This document shows positions 54,796-63,213 of a stretch of DNA of 64,000 bases, piece after piece. The stretch is from Desemzia incerta (GTDB taxonomy: Bacteria; Bacillota; Bacilli; Lactobacillales; Carnobacteriaceae). Under the pieces are notes generated by a model. It ran no database searches, was not told where the DNA came from, and saw nothing but the letters and a program-made list of their open reading frames with translations. The translations under genes and the position numbers were made by a program. The stretch is taken from the NCBI RefSeq assembly GCF_900115825.1, contig NZ_FOXW01000003.1, forward strand, positions 248,001 to 312,000, in the 5' to 3' direction. Each line of letters begins with the position of its first letter. Position 1 is the first letter of the stretch.

Positions 54796-54824
54796 TTGCA
54801 TTATTGAACATTTGTTCGTATAAT
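54796..54824 (+). promoter_or_regulatory. Promoter of the YolD-like gene
   Basis: TTGCAT (54796-54801) and a perfect TATAAT (54819-54824) are exactly 17 bp apart. The first SOS box fills most of the spacer. Confidence 0.8.
54805..54818. promoter_or_regulatory. SOS (LexA/DinR) box 1
   Basis: Read on the minus strand, CGAACAAATGTTCA matches the Gram-positive SOS consensus CGAACRNRYGTTYC at all but the last position. It lies between the -35 and -10 boxes, where bound LexA would block RNA polymerase. Confidence 0.8.
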
Positions 54825-54832
54825 ATAGAAAA

Positions 54833-54846
54833 CGAACAAATGTTTG
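54833..54846. promoter_or_regulatory. SOS (LexA/DinR) box 2
   Basis: CGAACAAATGTTTG matches the same consensus except its last base. It covers the start of transcription and runs up to the TTTGGAGGA ribosome site. The two boxes are 28 bp apart (start to start) and are exact inverted copies over 12 bp. Confidence 0.75.
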
Positions 54847-54858
54847 GAGGACGTATTC

Positions 54859-55185
54859 ATGGGAAAAAATAGTGCAGCAAAATTATCTGCTTTTTCATTC
54901 TTATCTAATTTTCTAACAGACAACTCGCCGACCGTGTTACCGCAAATGCCAACAGAACAAATTATTTATTTCTTAAATCAGGCTTACATAAAGTCTACAT
55001 CCATTACTATACAAACGACTGATCGAATGGATTCCTCCGTTTGTCACGAATATACAGGAAAATTGATCACTTCGCCAGAAGATCAATCAAAAATCGTTTT
55101 ATCTACACTCGACAAAAAAACAATGTCTATCATCAAGCCGAATGAAATCCGTTATGTTCGCCTGACTCATCATGCAGGTCGTTAA
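54859..55185 (+). CDS. YolD-like protein under SOS control
   Basis: A 108-residue small protein. The C-terminal half (SITIQTTDRMD, then YTGKLITSPED, IVLSTLD, IIKPNEIRYVRL) has the beta-barrel-like strand pattern of the YolD family, which in Firmicutes is usually encoded beside Y-family DNA polymerases (UmuC/DinB). No polymerase gene is adjacent here: the gene is alone and ends at a terminator. GGAGGACG precedes the ATG at 54859; the TTG at 54844 overlaps the SOS box and is rejected. The family call is from pattern and regulation, not a search. Confidence 0.72.
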   Translation: MGKNSAAKLSAFSFLSNFLTDNSPTVLPQMPTEQIIYFLNQAYIKSTSITIQTTDRMDSSVCHEYTGKLITSPEDQSKIVLSTLDKKTMSIIKPNEIRYVRLTHHAGR

Positions 55186-55203
55186 TATACCCTATCGAAT
55201 AAA

Positions 55204-55233
55204 TAAGAGACCAGATCCTTTGATCTGGTCTCT
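55204..55233. terminator. Bidirectional terminator between YolD-like gene and opuC operon
   Basis: AAGAGACCAGATC (55204-55216) and GATCTGGTCTCTT (55221-55233) form a perfect 13-bp stem with loop CTTT. T-rich sequence follows on the plus strand; it can serve the convergent opuCD end too. Confidence 0.88.
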
Positions 55234-55239
55234 TTATCG

Positions 55240-55938
55240 TTATTTTTTGGGCGCGACTGTTTTCGATTCAAAAAATCGTTTAGTTTGAGTAGGATCTAGT
55301 CTTTTTTCAATCAATCCTAAAACGATATCGGCTATAACTGCCATTAAAGCTGTTGGTATGGCTCCAGCTAAAATAATAGCACCACCATTAGTAGCATTGA
55401 CTCCTCTGGCAATAATATCTCCTAATCCCCCAGCACCAATAAATGTACCGATTGCTCCGATACCAATACCTACTACTAAGGCGTTCCGTATTCCTCCCAT
55501 GATGACAGATAAAGCTAAGGGCAATTCAATCATCAGAGTCACTTGTCCTTTCGTCATTCCCATCCCTTTACCAGTATCTAATAAGCTGTCATCCACGCTT
55601 CTGACTCCGGCGTAAGTGTTTTTCAATATAGGCAATAAAGAATAGAAAAAGATTGTGATCACAACCGTTGTCGATCCCAGACCAAATGCTAACATGACGA
55701 TGGACAACATCGCTAACGACGGAACAGTCTGCAGTACATTAGCTGCTCCCATGACCCAACCCGCTAATTTACGATGTCTAGAGATCCAAAAACCAATCGG
55801 GATAGCAATAACAGCTGCGAATAGCACACCATAGATCGACATCAGAAAGTGTCTAAAAAATTGGCTCCATACATAAGAACCGTTTTGAGCATAATAATAA
55901 AATAGCTGCTCCATGACATTCATTTGTGTAGGGTCCAT
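55240..55938 (-). CDS. opuCD: Glycine betaine/carnitine/choline ABC transporter permease OpuCD
   Basis: A 232-residue inner membrane permease with about five or six helices and the BPD-type EAA loop DDSLLDTGKGMGMTKGQVTL. It pairs with the second permease OpuCB to pass compatible solutes. GGAGGCG precedes the ATG at 55936-55938; a longer frame overlaps the upstream binding protein gene and is rejected. It is the last gene of opuCA-CB-CC-CD. Confidence 0.92.
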   Translation of the reverse strand: MDPTQMNVMEQLFYYYAQNGSYVWSQFFRHFLMSIYGVLFAAVIAIPIGFWISRHRKLAGWVMGAANVLQTVPSLAMLSIVMLAFGLGSTTVVITIFFYSLLPILKNTYAGVRSVDDSLLDTGKGMGMTKGQVTLMIELPLALSVIMGGIRNALVVGIGIGAIGTFIGAGGLGDIIARGVNATNGGAIILAGAIPTALMAVIADIVLGLIEKRLDPTQTKRFFESKTVAPKK

Positions 55939-55939
55939 G

Positions 55940-56893
55940 TTATTCGCCTCCTTCTGTATTAGATGATCCGTCTTCAAAGTAATTATTGTCTTCTAGAAAG
56001 TCGTCTGCTACGACTTTCGGTTCTTTTAAATTATTATCTGCTTCATAATTCATTTCCTGCATTTGCTCTTCGCTTATCATGCCTTCCATTCTTAGTAAGA
56101 TGCCTTCCAACTCGGGATAAGTTTCCAGTATCTCATTTGTAGCTAACGGGCTAGCGTCGTAAGGAGGAAACAACTGTAAATCATCCTCTAGGACAACTAG
56201 ATCGTAACTCGCTATCCGACCATCTGTAGAGTAACCTAAAATAATGTCCATGCTTCCTGCTTGAAGCGCATCATATACTAATCCTATCTGCATAGGATAG
56301 ACACGATTAAAATCAAAGCCGTAAGTATCTAGAAAAGCATCATACCCGTCTCCTTCACGTTCTATCCACGAGTTGTCTACTCCGGCATTCATTTCTAAGG
56401 CATAAGGTTCTAAATCACTGATTTTTTCTAAACCATATTCTTCGGCCGTTTCTTTTGTTACCATGAACGCATAGGAGTTAGCAAAACCATAGGAAGGGAA
56501 CCATTTTAGATCGAACTCTTTATCAAACCCTTCTACTACGACTTCCAGTGCTTTTTCGGGATCAGTGATAGGGTCTTCTCCTAATTCTCCAGTTAATGAA
56601 GTTCCAGTGTATTTTACACCTGCTATGTTCGCATCCCCATTCAACAAGGCTTGATGACTAACAGTTGAAGAACCTAAATTATTGATGACTTGAACGTCCA
56701 AATCATCCATATAATGTTCAATCATACCTTCCACTACATAGCTCATGATCAATCCCTCTGTAGAGGTTACTCCAGCTACTGTAATTCCTTCTTCTCCGCT
56801 TCCGCTGCCTAAACCAGGTAAGGCGCAACCTGCTAATACCCCTGCACTGACTAGTGACAACAAGAAGCTTTTTTTCGTTTTTAACTTATTCAT
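55940..56893 (-). CDS. opuCC: Compatible-solute ABC transporter binding lipoprotein OpuCC
   Basis: A 317-residue secreted lipoprotein of the glycine betaine/choline-binding (OpuAC) family. The signal peptide ends in LAGC with Cys23. The mature part begins with a glycine-rich linker, then ITVAGVTSTEGLIMSYVVEGM, the usual first strand and helix of this family; aromatic residues for quaternary ammonium binding are expected in FPSYGFANSY. It captures osmolytes such as betaine, carnitine or choline outside the membrane. It lies 11 bp after opuCB. Confidence 0.92.
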   Translation of the reverse strand: MNKLKTKKSFLLSLVSAGVLAGCALPGLGSGSGEEGITVAGVTSTEGLIMSYVVEGMIEHYMDDLDVQVINNLGSSTVSHQALLNGDANIAGVKYTGTSLTGELGEDPITDPEKALEVVVEGFDKEFDLKWFPSYGFANSYAFMVTKETAEEYGLEKISDLEPYALEMNAGVDNSWIEREGDGYDAFLDTYGFDFNRVYPMQIGLVYDALQAGSMDIILGYSTDGRIASYDLVVLEDDLQLFPPYDASPLATNEILETYPELEGILLRMEGMISEEQMQEMNYEADNNLKEPKVVADDFLEDNNYFEDGSSNTEGGE

Positions 56894-56904
56894 GTTATAT
56901 CCTC

Positions 56905-57540
56905 CTATTTCGCAGTGCGCAAGTTGACTGGTGTAACTTTTTCTTCTACTTTACCCAACAGAAAATCTACCAGCAAAGCTAACAATGTAACAGGAATCGT
57001 ACCACCGATAATCAACTCTGGTATATATAAGTTCAATCCATTAAAAATAAAGTCTCCTAGACCGCCGCCTCCGATATAAGAAGCTAACGTAGCCCAAGCA
57101 ATGACGTAAACACCTGACAGTCGAATACCAGCCATAATTACAGGAGCTGCTTGCGGCAACTCTACTGAAAAGATCAATTGTTTATTTGTCATGCCCATCC
57201 CTTTAGCTGCATCAATCAAATCTTTATCGACACCTTCCATACCGATATACGTGTTTCTCAAAATCGGCATCAAGGAATACAAAAACAACGCAACGACTGC
57301 AGGAACTTTCCCTACACCGAACAGCGGGATCATTAAAGCCAATAGAGCTAATGAAGGCACAGTTTGCAATACCGTTATCGCACTAATAAATGCACTGGCT
57401 ACTTTTTTATAACGCGTCAACAAGACTCCGATCGGAACAGCTACTAAGATCCCCAAGGCTAAAGCGATACCAGATATATATAAATGTTCCCAAGTCAATA
57501 ACAATAATTGAGAACCATTATTCGTTAAAAAGTCAATCAT
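56905..57540 (-). CDS. opuCB: Glycine betaine/carnitine/choline ABC transporter permease OpuCB
   Basis: A 211-residue permease with about five helices and the EAA loop [22 protein letters not shown]. It closely resembles OpuCD in its middle, consistent with an old duplication inside the operon. The gene is 15 bp after opuCA. Confidence 0.93.
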   Translation of the reverse strand: MIDFLTNNGSQLLLLTWEHLYISGIALALGILVAVPIGVLLTRYKKVASAFISAITVLQTVPSLALLALMIPLFGVGKVPAVVALFLYSLMPILRNTYIGMEGVDKDLIDAAKGMGMTNKQLIFSVELPQAAPVIMAGIRLSGVYVIAWATLASYIGGGGLGDFIFNGLNLYIPELIIGGTIPVTLLALLVDFLLGKVEEKVTPVNLRTAK

Positions 57541-57555
57541 ATCTCTTCATCCTTC

Positions 57556-58731
57556 CTATTGCCCCGAGTTGATATCTGCGGTAGTTTCCAACGGCAAGTC
57601 TTTAGCGTCTTCAATATCGCCCCAAATGTTGTCGTATACGATCTCCGCTAGAGAACCTCTTGTGACTAAACCAATCAACCGATCATTTTGATCTACTACT
57701 GGGATGTTTTTGAACCCAATCTTCAACATCCGTTGTACTGTATCGCGCAGCAAAGTACCGGAACGAACAAAACGAACTTCATGCTCCATGACATCTCCGA
57801 CACTTGTAGCTGTTTTTCGGTAACGGTCGATTGCTTCCAATCCAACTAACCCTTTTAACACACCTGAATCATCTGTTACAAACAAGGAATCGATTTTACG
57901 ATCTCTCATGATACGAATAGCATCTTGCAAAGATTTTCCTGGAGTGACAGATGCTGGATTTTTCAGCATGATTTGATCAACCGTTTGGATTGAAGGACGA
58001 GCTTGTAACAAGCGATCTTCGCCGAGGAAATCTTCTACGAATTTATTAGCAGGATTAGCCAGTATATTGTCCGGGGTATCAAATTGAACGACTTTCCCTT
58101 GCTGCATGATGACGATACGGTCAGCTAATTGCAATGCTTCATCCATATCATGAGTAACAAAAACCACTGTACGGCCCATTTCGGATTGCAAGTGTTTCAC
58201 CAACTCTTGCAGCGCATCTCTTGTGATAGGGTCTAAAGCTCCAAAAGGCTCATCCATCAATATAATATCTTGATCAGCAGCTAGTGCTCGAATAACACCG
58301 ATCCGTTGTTGCTGCCCGCCTGAGAGTTCGTTTGGATAACGATCCAAAAATTCAACCGGCAAATCGACCCGCTTGATCAATTCTTCTGCTTTAGCTCTTT
58401 TCTTCTCTTCCGGCCATTTTAACAACTTGGGCACCAACGTGATGTTGTCATAGACTGTCATATGAGGCATCAACCCGATTTGCTGGATAACATAGCCTAT
58501 TCCTCTCCTCAACTCGACCGGATCTTTTTTCATGATATCTTCTCCATCAATCAGGATTTGCCCTTTAGTCGGTTCGTTCATCCGGTTGATCATACGCATA
58601 GACGTCGTTTTTCCGCTCCCGCTAGTTCCGATGAACACTATAAATTCTCCGTCATTGAACGTTAAATTGATATTTTCTACGGCTTTTGTTCCATCTTTAT
58701 ATGTTTTGGATACATTTTTAAATTCAATCAT
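57556..58731 (-). CDS. opuCA: Compatible-solute ABC transporter ATPase OpuCA with CBS domains
   Basis: The 391-residue ATPase has Walker A GTSGSGKTTSMRMINR (residues 34-49), signature LSGGQQQRIGVIRAL, Walker B IILMDEPFGALDPITR, and two C-terminal CBS domains (about 255-315 and 318-375) that sense ionic strength in related OpuA/OpuC systems. It starts MIEFKNVSKTYKDGTKAV. It drives uptake of osmoprotectants at high osmolarity. It is the first gene of the operon; its promoter should lie in 58740-58890 but no clear -35/-10 pair is seen. Confidence 0.95.
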   Translation of the reverse strand: MIEFKNVSKTYKDGTKAVENINLTFNDGEFIVFIGTSGSGKTTSMRMINRMNEPTKGQILIDGEDIMKKDPVELRRGIGYVIQQIGLMPHMTVYDNITLVPKLLKWPEEKKRAKAEELIKRVDLPVEFLDRYPNELSGGQQQRIGVIRALAADQDIILMDEPFGALDPITRDALQELVKHLQSEMGRTVVFVTHDMDEALQLADRIVIMQQGKVVQFDTPDNILANPANKFVEDFLGEDRLLQARPSIQTVDQIMLKNPASVTPGKSLQDAIRIMRDRKIDSLFVTDDSGVLKGLVGLEAIDRYRKTATSVGDVMEHEVRFVRSGTLLRDTVQRMLKIGFKNIPVVDQNDRLIGLVTRGSLAEIVYDNIWGDIEDAKDLPLETTADINSGQ

Positions 58732-58894
58732 TCTCTTTCACCTCGTTAGATGTTTTTTCACACACTCTCATTTATTGTTGCATAACCTGATCTGAATAGC
58801 AAAAAACATGCTTTCACAGAATTTTCATGGTACCATTTCATAAGAGAGGCTGGATAAATGACACTTACAACTAAAACACGTTCCCATTTAGGTG

Positions 58895-58932
58895 AAAAAA
58901 AAGGAACGCAAATTTGATTTGCGCTCCTTTTG
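58895..58932 (-). terminator. Terminator after cls
   Basis: AAAAGGAACGCAAAT (58899-58913) and ATTTGCGCTCCTTTT (58917-58931) pair over 15 bp with one G-U pair; eight T residues follow on the minus strand. Confidence 0.92.
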
Positions 58933-58944
58933 ATATCTATTCTG

Positions 58945-60405
58945 TTATAAGATCGGTGAAAGTAAACGAGAAAAACTTTGTTTGAATTTGACCCACTTTG
59001 ACTGATTCTCAATTTCTTCTTTCGTCAACAAACGGCTTTTCTCCATATCTTTAAAGAAATAACTTTCCTGCTGTTTAGCTACTGAAGGATCATACATAAA
59101 AGCATTGACTTCAAAATTCAATTTGAAACTTCTAATATCAAAATTAGCTGTTCCTACTGAACAGATTTCTCCATCAATGACGATGGTTTTACTGTGTAAG
59201 AATCCATTTTCGTAAATGTAAACTTCCGCGCCTACATCTACCATTTGAGCAGCATAGGATAACGTAGCTTGATAAATAAAGGGATGGTCAGGTTTATTAG
59301 GAATCATAATCTTGACGTCGATTCCTGACATAACGGCTATCTGCAGTGTCTCTATCAACGCTTCATCAGGAACAAAATAAGGGGTTTGGATGTAGACAGA
59401 CTCATCAGCTGTACTGATCATTTTGATGTACCCTTTTTTGATTTGCTGTATTTCTGTATCCGGTCCGCTGGAAACGATTTGAAGATTGGTTTCGCCTTTA
59501 CGCGGAATATAAGGAAAATATTTTTCTTCATATTCTAACGGAGTTGTCGGAACGGCTGCATTCCAATCCATAATGAATCGGCTTTGCAAGGCCAAGACCC
59601 CATTCCCTTCAATTTTCAAATGAGTATCTCTCCAATAACCAAATTTCTTATCCATCCCCAGATACTCATTCCCTACATTAAATCCGCCGATATAACCGAT
59701 CTTTCCGTCAATTACGACAATTTTGCGGTGATTACGGAAGTTGATCCTGAAGTTGATTAAACCTAATCTAGAACCAAAAAAGGTTTCCACTCGTCCACCT
59801 AACTCAATCAAGCGTTTAAATGAAGCGAGTTTCAAGGCCCTAGAACCCAATGCATCGTAAATGACTAAAACTTCTACTCCGGCAGCAGCTCTGTCTTCCA
59901 AAGCTTTTAACACCATGTTGCCGATATAATCATTATGGAAAATATAATAAATCATATGTACATGATTTTCTGCTTGGTAGATGTCTCGAATAAGAGACTT
60001 GAATTTTTCTTTTCCGTCTACGAAAAACTCTACTTGATTTCCTTTTGTCAAAATAGACTCGCTGCTTTCCAAGAATAAATTCGTAATTTCTTTAGAATCC
60101 TCTGTGTCTTGTTTTTTTGACAGCAATCTCTCTTCTTCCAGCAGCATCTGTTTTTGAGCTTCTACCAGTTCAGGCATACCGATGCTCTCTTGCGCTTGAA
60201 TATCAAAGATTTTTTCTTTGGAGATTTTTTTTCCAATAAAGAAATAGATGATAAAACCTATCCCAGGTAAAAGGTTTAAGACCAATAACCAGGCCCATGT
60301 TGCAGCAATATCCCGTTTTTCACGAAACACTGTTATGGCTGCAAAAATACTATTGATAGCTAAAAACAATGAAACAAAGTAAAAAACATACCTCAATAAA
60401 CTCAC
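58945..60405 (-). CDS. cls: Cardiolipin synthase
   Basis: A 486-residue membrane enzyme that joins two phosphatidylglycerols to cardiolipin. Two N-terminal helices (about 5-25 and 35-57) anchor it. Two phospholipase D motifs follow: NHRKIVVIDGKIGYIGG and HSKTIVIDGEICSVGTANFD, each giving the HxKxxxxD catalytic set. The length and order match bacterial Cls. It is a single gene. Cardiolipin is involved in osmotic adaptation, which suits the neighbouring opuC operon, though that link is inference. Confidence 0.95.
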   Translation of the reverse strand: MSLLRYVFYFVSLFLAINSIFAAITVFREKRDIAATWAWLLVLNLLPGIGFIIYFFIGKKISKEKIFDIQAQESIGMPELVEAQKQMLLEEERLLSKKQDTEDSKEITNLFLESSESILTKGNQVEFFVDGKEKFKSLIRDIYQAENHVHMIYYIFHNDYIGNMVLKALEDRAAAGVEVLVIYDALGSRALKLASFKRLIELGGRVETFFGSRLGLINFRINFRNHRKIVVIDGKIGYIGGFNVGNEYLGMDKKFGYWRDTHLKIEGNGVLALQSRFIMDWNAAVPTTPLEYEEKYFPYIPRKGETNLQIVSSGPDTEIQQIKKGYIKMISTADESVYIQTPYFVPDEALIETLQIAVMSGIDVKIMIPNKPDHPFIYQATLSYAAQMVDVGAEVYIYENGFLHSKTIVIDGEICSVGTANFDIRSFKLNFEVNAFMYDPSVAKQQESYFFKDMEKSRLLTKEEIENQSKWVKFKQSFSRLLSPIL

Positions 60406-60511
60406 CTCTTTTCGAATAGTTACCTGCTTATAGGTAAAATGAACGAACTGAATCGTTTTATATCTCTATCATACTACACTTATTCTCACTTGATCAGTAT
60501 TTTTCCTTATT

Positions 60512-61675
60512 TCAATGTCCCGGCTGGTTTTCATAATCGGTCTTTGAGTCTTTCACCCAGTTCCCTAACATGATCTCCATCTCTGCCTCTCCTCTTATAG
60601 GATAAGTTTCAGCCGTTTTCAATAGTTGCTTAAAGTATTGCTGCATGACTTCTTTGTTTTGATAATGGTGTGCTTCAAGAGTCATCAGCAACCGTTTTTT
60701 ATTCGGCAAAAAACCCATCTTCTTGATATATGTTTTCAGCTCGTCATCATACAGCTCTTCTATGACTGCTGAATCTTCGTGAGATACCAAAGCCAAAAAC
60801 AATTGCTCGCAAGCTAATTCTTGCTTGTAAAATAAAGGGTAATTATCCATATAAGACAACAATTCCGTTAATTTCTGTTGAGCCTTTTTTAAGTCTAAAC
60901 GATCTAGGTACCAATTGTATTGCAAAATATGAATAGCCACTTCCAATGTACTAGTTCCGGCATTCAACTCGTTGACAGACAATTCTTCAAAAGGAATGTC
61001 TTTGATACGAATGCCTTGCGTCATTAAGGCATTCATTTTCAATTGCGTAAAAAAAGCTTTTTTATTTTCTTCCTTTTTCATTATAGAATAAATGTTGTGC
61101 CCGTCATTTGGAAGACCTCCTATTTTTAGCGGAATCCCATTCGTCACGGCTGTAAAAAGACCAGCAACCAAAAATAATTGCCATCCAACTAGAGCAAAAG
61201 CAGATAATTGCTCTATCCTCGCAATAATCCCTAAAGCTATGATCGATGTGACCAGATTCAGCAGTACGCCTCCTAAGTTATAAATAATGTATGGAAATGA
61301 TCTTTCTGAATACTCAGGCGGAGACATCAAGCACTGACCACCTGTTCCCGGCAGATGAAATTTTTTACGCTTGAATTTCCCATCTTCCTTGATGAGCGTA
61401 AAACTTCCTACTCGAAAAGAAACAAACGAATAACCTGTTAATAGTCCAAAAATCAAATGTCCTAACTCATGAATTAAAATATGTAAGAAGTAACACAAAC
61501 AGAAAAAAATTATCCCCATAACTAAATGCAAAACATTCCATTCCAAAACTGTCTCAGGTAAAAATACAGCACCAAATACACCTAATAGTAATCCAACTCC
61601 CATACTCAGTGAAAGAAATAAGATATTTTTAAGCAATGGACTTTTCTTCTTATTTTTAGTCTTTATACGTTCCAT
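60512..61675 (-). CDS. M50-like membrane zinc metalloprotease with C-terminal helical domain
   Basis: A 387-residue protein. Residues 15-185 hold about five membrane helices. The zinc motif HELGH is at 69-73 inside a hydrophobic segment (HILIHELGHLIFG), and a second metal-site motif GLPNDG with Asp191 follows the last helices, the arrangement of site-2 proteases. A conserved-looking GTGGQCLMSPP lies between. Residues 200-387 are soluble and helical with TPR-like spacing. Site-2 proteases cut within the membrane to release signals; the substrate here is unknown and no anti-sigma gene or peptide gene is beside it. Confidence 0.8.
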   Translation of the reverse strand: MERIKTKNKKKSPLLKNILFLSLSMGVGLLLGVFGAVFLPETVLEWNVLHLVMGIIFFCLCYFLHILIHELGHLIFGLLTGYSFVSFRVGSFTLIKEDGKFKRKKFHLPGTGGQCLMSPPEYSERSFPYIIYNLGGVLLNLVTSIIALGIIARIEQLSAFALVGWQLFLVAGLFTAVTNGIPLKIGGLPNDGHNIYSIMKKEENKKAFFTQLKMNALMTQGIRIKDIPFEELSVNELNAGTSTLEVAIHILQYNWYLDRLDLKKAQQKLTELLSYMDNYPLFYKQELACEQLFLALVSHEDSAVIEELYDDELKTYIKKMGFLPNKKRLLMTLEAHHYQNKEVMQQYFKQLLKTAETYPIRGEAEMEIMLGNWVKDSKTDYENQPGH

Positions 61676-61762
61676 CTATCGGCCTCCTCTTGCATTTCAC
61701 AGTCTTTTGATAACGCTTTTTATCCATCATGAAGTATTCTTTTATAAAAGTCAATTGCTCTC

Positions 61763-61797
61763 AAAAATAAAAAAAACAGGCTTTACACCTGTTTTCT
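61763..61797 (-). terminator. Terminator after thiT
   Basis: AAAACAGG (61773-61780) and CCTGTTTT (61788-61795) flank a 7-nt loop; eight T residues follow on the minus strand. Confidence 0.9.
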
Positions 61798-61804
61798 TTA
61801 TGGT

Positions 61805-62374
61805 TTATGCAACTGTCTTTGTGATAAATAATCTTGGCGTTGTTTTTTGGATCACTATCAAAATCATACTCGCAACGACAGCAGTAATAACACCGCTTAA
61901 GATTTGTGTGATAAAAGAATAGACAAAAGCACCCATTCCTTCTGGCGCGTAACTTCCCCAGAAGTAATACCCGGCTACAAAATGCCAGAAAAATCGAGCC
62001 ATGGTACCAGTAAACGTCCCCAAAACAATAAATAAGTTTAACTGATGTACTCGGTTTTCTTCACTAAGTGATTGGACTTTTTTGGCAAATAACCCTCCAA
62101 ATCCAGCAAATGCAAATGCAATAAAATATTCAATAAATCCTTGCAGCGGACTCAAGATATAGGCATTTCCTATCACAAAATGCAAGATCCCCCATAAAAA
62201 ACCAGCATAAACAGCTGGTACAAGTCCTCTTCTAAAAGCATAGAGCGTCAATGGTATCATACCTAATGAAACGGTAAACGACGGCCCTATATTTGTTGGA
62301 ATCAAAGACAATACGATTGCCAAAGCGGCTATAATCGTTCCTTCCATCCACACACTAAAATTTTTGTTGCGCAT
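61805..62374 (-). CDS. thiT: Energy-coupling factor thiamine transporter substrate subunit ThiT
   Basis: The 189-residue S-component has six membrane helices and binds thiamine for an ECF transporter. Residues that contact thiamine in Lactococcus ThiT are kept: the Glu82-Tyr83 pair in GFIEYFIAF, His131 in FWHFVAG and Trp139 in YYFWGSYAPEGM. The shared ECF module (EcfAA'T) is not in this window. A TPP riboswitch precedes it. ThiN at 30307 converts the imported thiamine to TPP, closing the feedback loop. Confidence 0.95.
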   Translation of the reverse strand: MRNKNFSVWMEGTIIAALAIVLSLIPTNIGPSFTVSLGMIPLTLYAFRRGLVPAVYAGFLWGILHFVIGNAYILSPLQGFIEYFIAFAFAGFGGLFAKKVQSLSEENRVHQLNLFIVLGTFTGTMARFFWHFVAGYYFWGSYAPEGMGAFVYSFITQILSGVITAVVASMILIVIQKTTPRLFITKTVA

Positions 62375-62381
62375 AAAAAAA

Positions 62382-62425
62382 CTCCTCCCTTATAATTTGA
62401 ACAATGCCAAACAACAAAGGAGGAG
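62382..62425 (-). promoter_or_regulatory. Expression platform of the TPP riboswitch
   Basis: On the minus strand CTCCTCC (62419-62425) can pair with the thiT ribosome site GGGAGGAG (62382-62389), which is followed by seven T residues; this would block translation and may also terminate. The same CTCCTCCTTTGT can instead pair with ACAAAGGGGAG at the 5' edge of the aptamer. The two pairings exclude each other, giving an on/off switch. Confidence 0.7.
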
Positions 62426-62463
62426 ATTACTTAAGTATATATATAAATACTTTCGCTCTCCGT

Positions 62464-62549
62464 CACAATTCCTACGCTCGTACTAACGAACAGGTTCGAA
62501 GGGTCAGAATCGAATCGATTCAATCTCAGCTTTTCAGCTCCCCTTTGTG
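62464..62549 (-). promoter_or_regulatory. TPP riboswitch (THI element)
   Basis: The minus-strand RNA contains the conserved THI-box segments in order: ACAAAGGGGAGC, GCTGAGA, GACCCTTCGAACCTG and GGAATTGTG. P1 is formed by CACAA and TTGTG at the ends. It lies between a strong promoter and thiT. TPP binding would reduce thiT expression. Confidence 0.95.
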
Positions 62550-62581
62550 ATGGATGTTCATTCAATTTTTATTCCTTGTTC

Positions 62582-62610
62582 AGTGTAACGAAAAGTCTTT
62601 GAATTGTCAA
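62582..62610 (-). promoter_or_regulatory. Promoter of the riboswitch-thiT transcript
   Basis: On the minus strand TTGACA (62605-62610) and TACACT (62582-62587) are 17 bp apart, about 35 bp before the aptamer. Confidence 0.75.
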
Positions 62611-62637
62611 TATCAGACCGATTCTGGATAGGGATTC

Positions 62638-63117
62638 TTAATGCGATTTCACTTTTTTAGCTAGTACGTATTCAACTTTATCGTTTATATTTATTCTTTT
62701 CAAGCTATTTAGAAAACCAGAACGCACGTATAACATTTGGCTGCTGATGTTGTCTACAGCTACGGATAAAACGATTTCATCCACATCTGGATAATACTCT
62801 CGCACATAATCCGGTAACAGCTCTAACGATTTTTTTGCATACCCTTGACTTTGATACCTCAAATCGATAGAGTGCGCTTTAAATAAAACGGCGTTAGGAT
62901 TATCCGTATAGCGAGAAACGCCTATGCCAAATTGTAGAATAAAGAATCCGACTAAATCGTTTCCTTTTAAAATCAATATAGGATGTTTTCCAGTTTCGTG
63001 CAAACTTTCTGTTAGAGCATCCATTGGTTTGATCATGTAAGTATTTGACTCGATCGCATAATTTTCCAACTTAGGTATATCTTCGATCATAGCTTCTCTC
63101 AACTGTATAGTTTCCAT
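62638..63117 (-). CDS. GNAT family N-acetyltransferase
   Basis: A 159-residue acetyltransferase. It opens METIQLREAMIEDIPKLENY and has the acetyl-CoA motif A as RYQSQGYAKKSLELL (Q/R-x-x-G-x-A type) followed by VLSVAVDNISSQMLYVRSGF, the motif B region. The acceptor is unknown. A GTG two codons upstream is possible, but the ATG at 63115-63117 agrees better with the family start. It is a single gene; no clear terminator was seen after it. Confidence 0.85.
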   Translation of the reverse strand: METIQLREAMIEDIPKLENYAIESNTYMIKPMDALTESLHETGKHPILILKGNDLVGFFILQFGIGVSRYTDNPNAVLFKAHSIDLRYQSQGYAKKSLELLPDYVREYYPDVDEIVLSVAVDNISSQMLYVRSGFLNSLKRININDKVEYVLAKKVKSH

Positions 63118-63213
63118 CCCCACACACCCTGTTCCCTTTAAGTTATTGATTCAAGAATAACAGATGACAAGTTCGAAAGTCTCTTGATAAGCCTTCTATT
63201 CGTTTTTTTCTTC

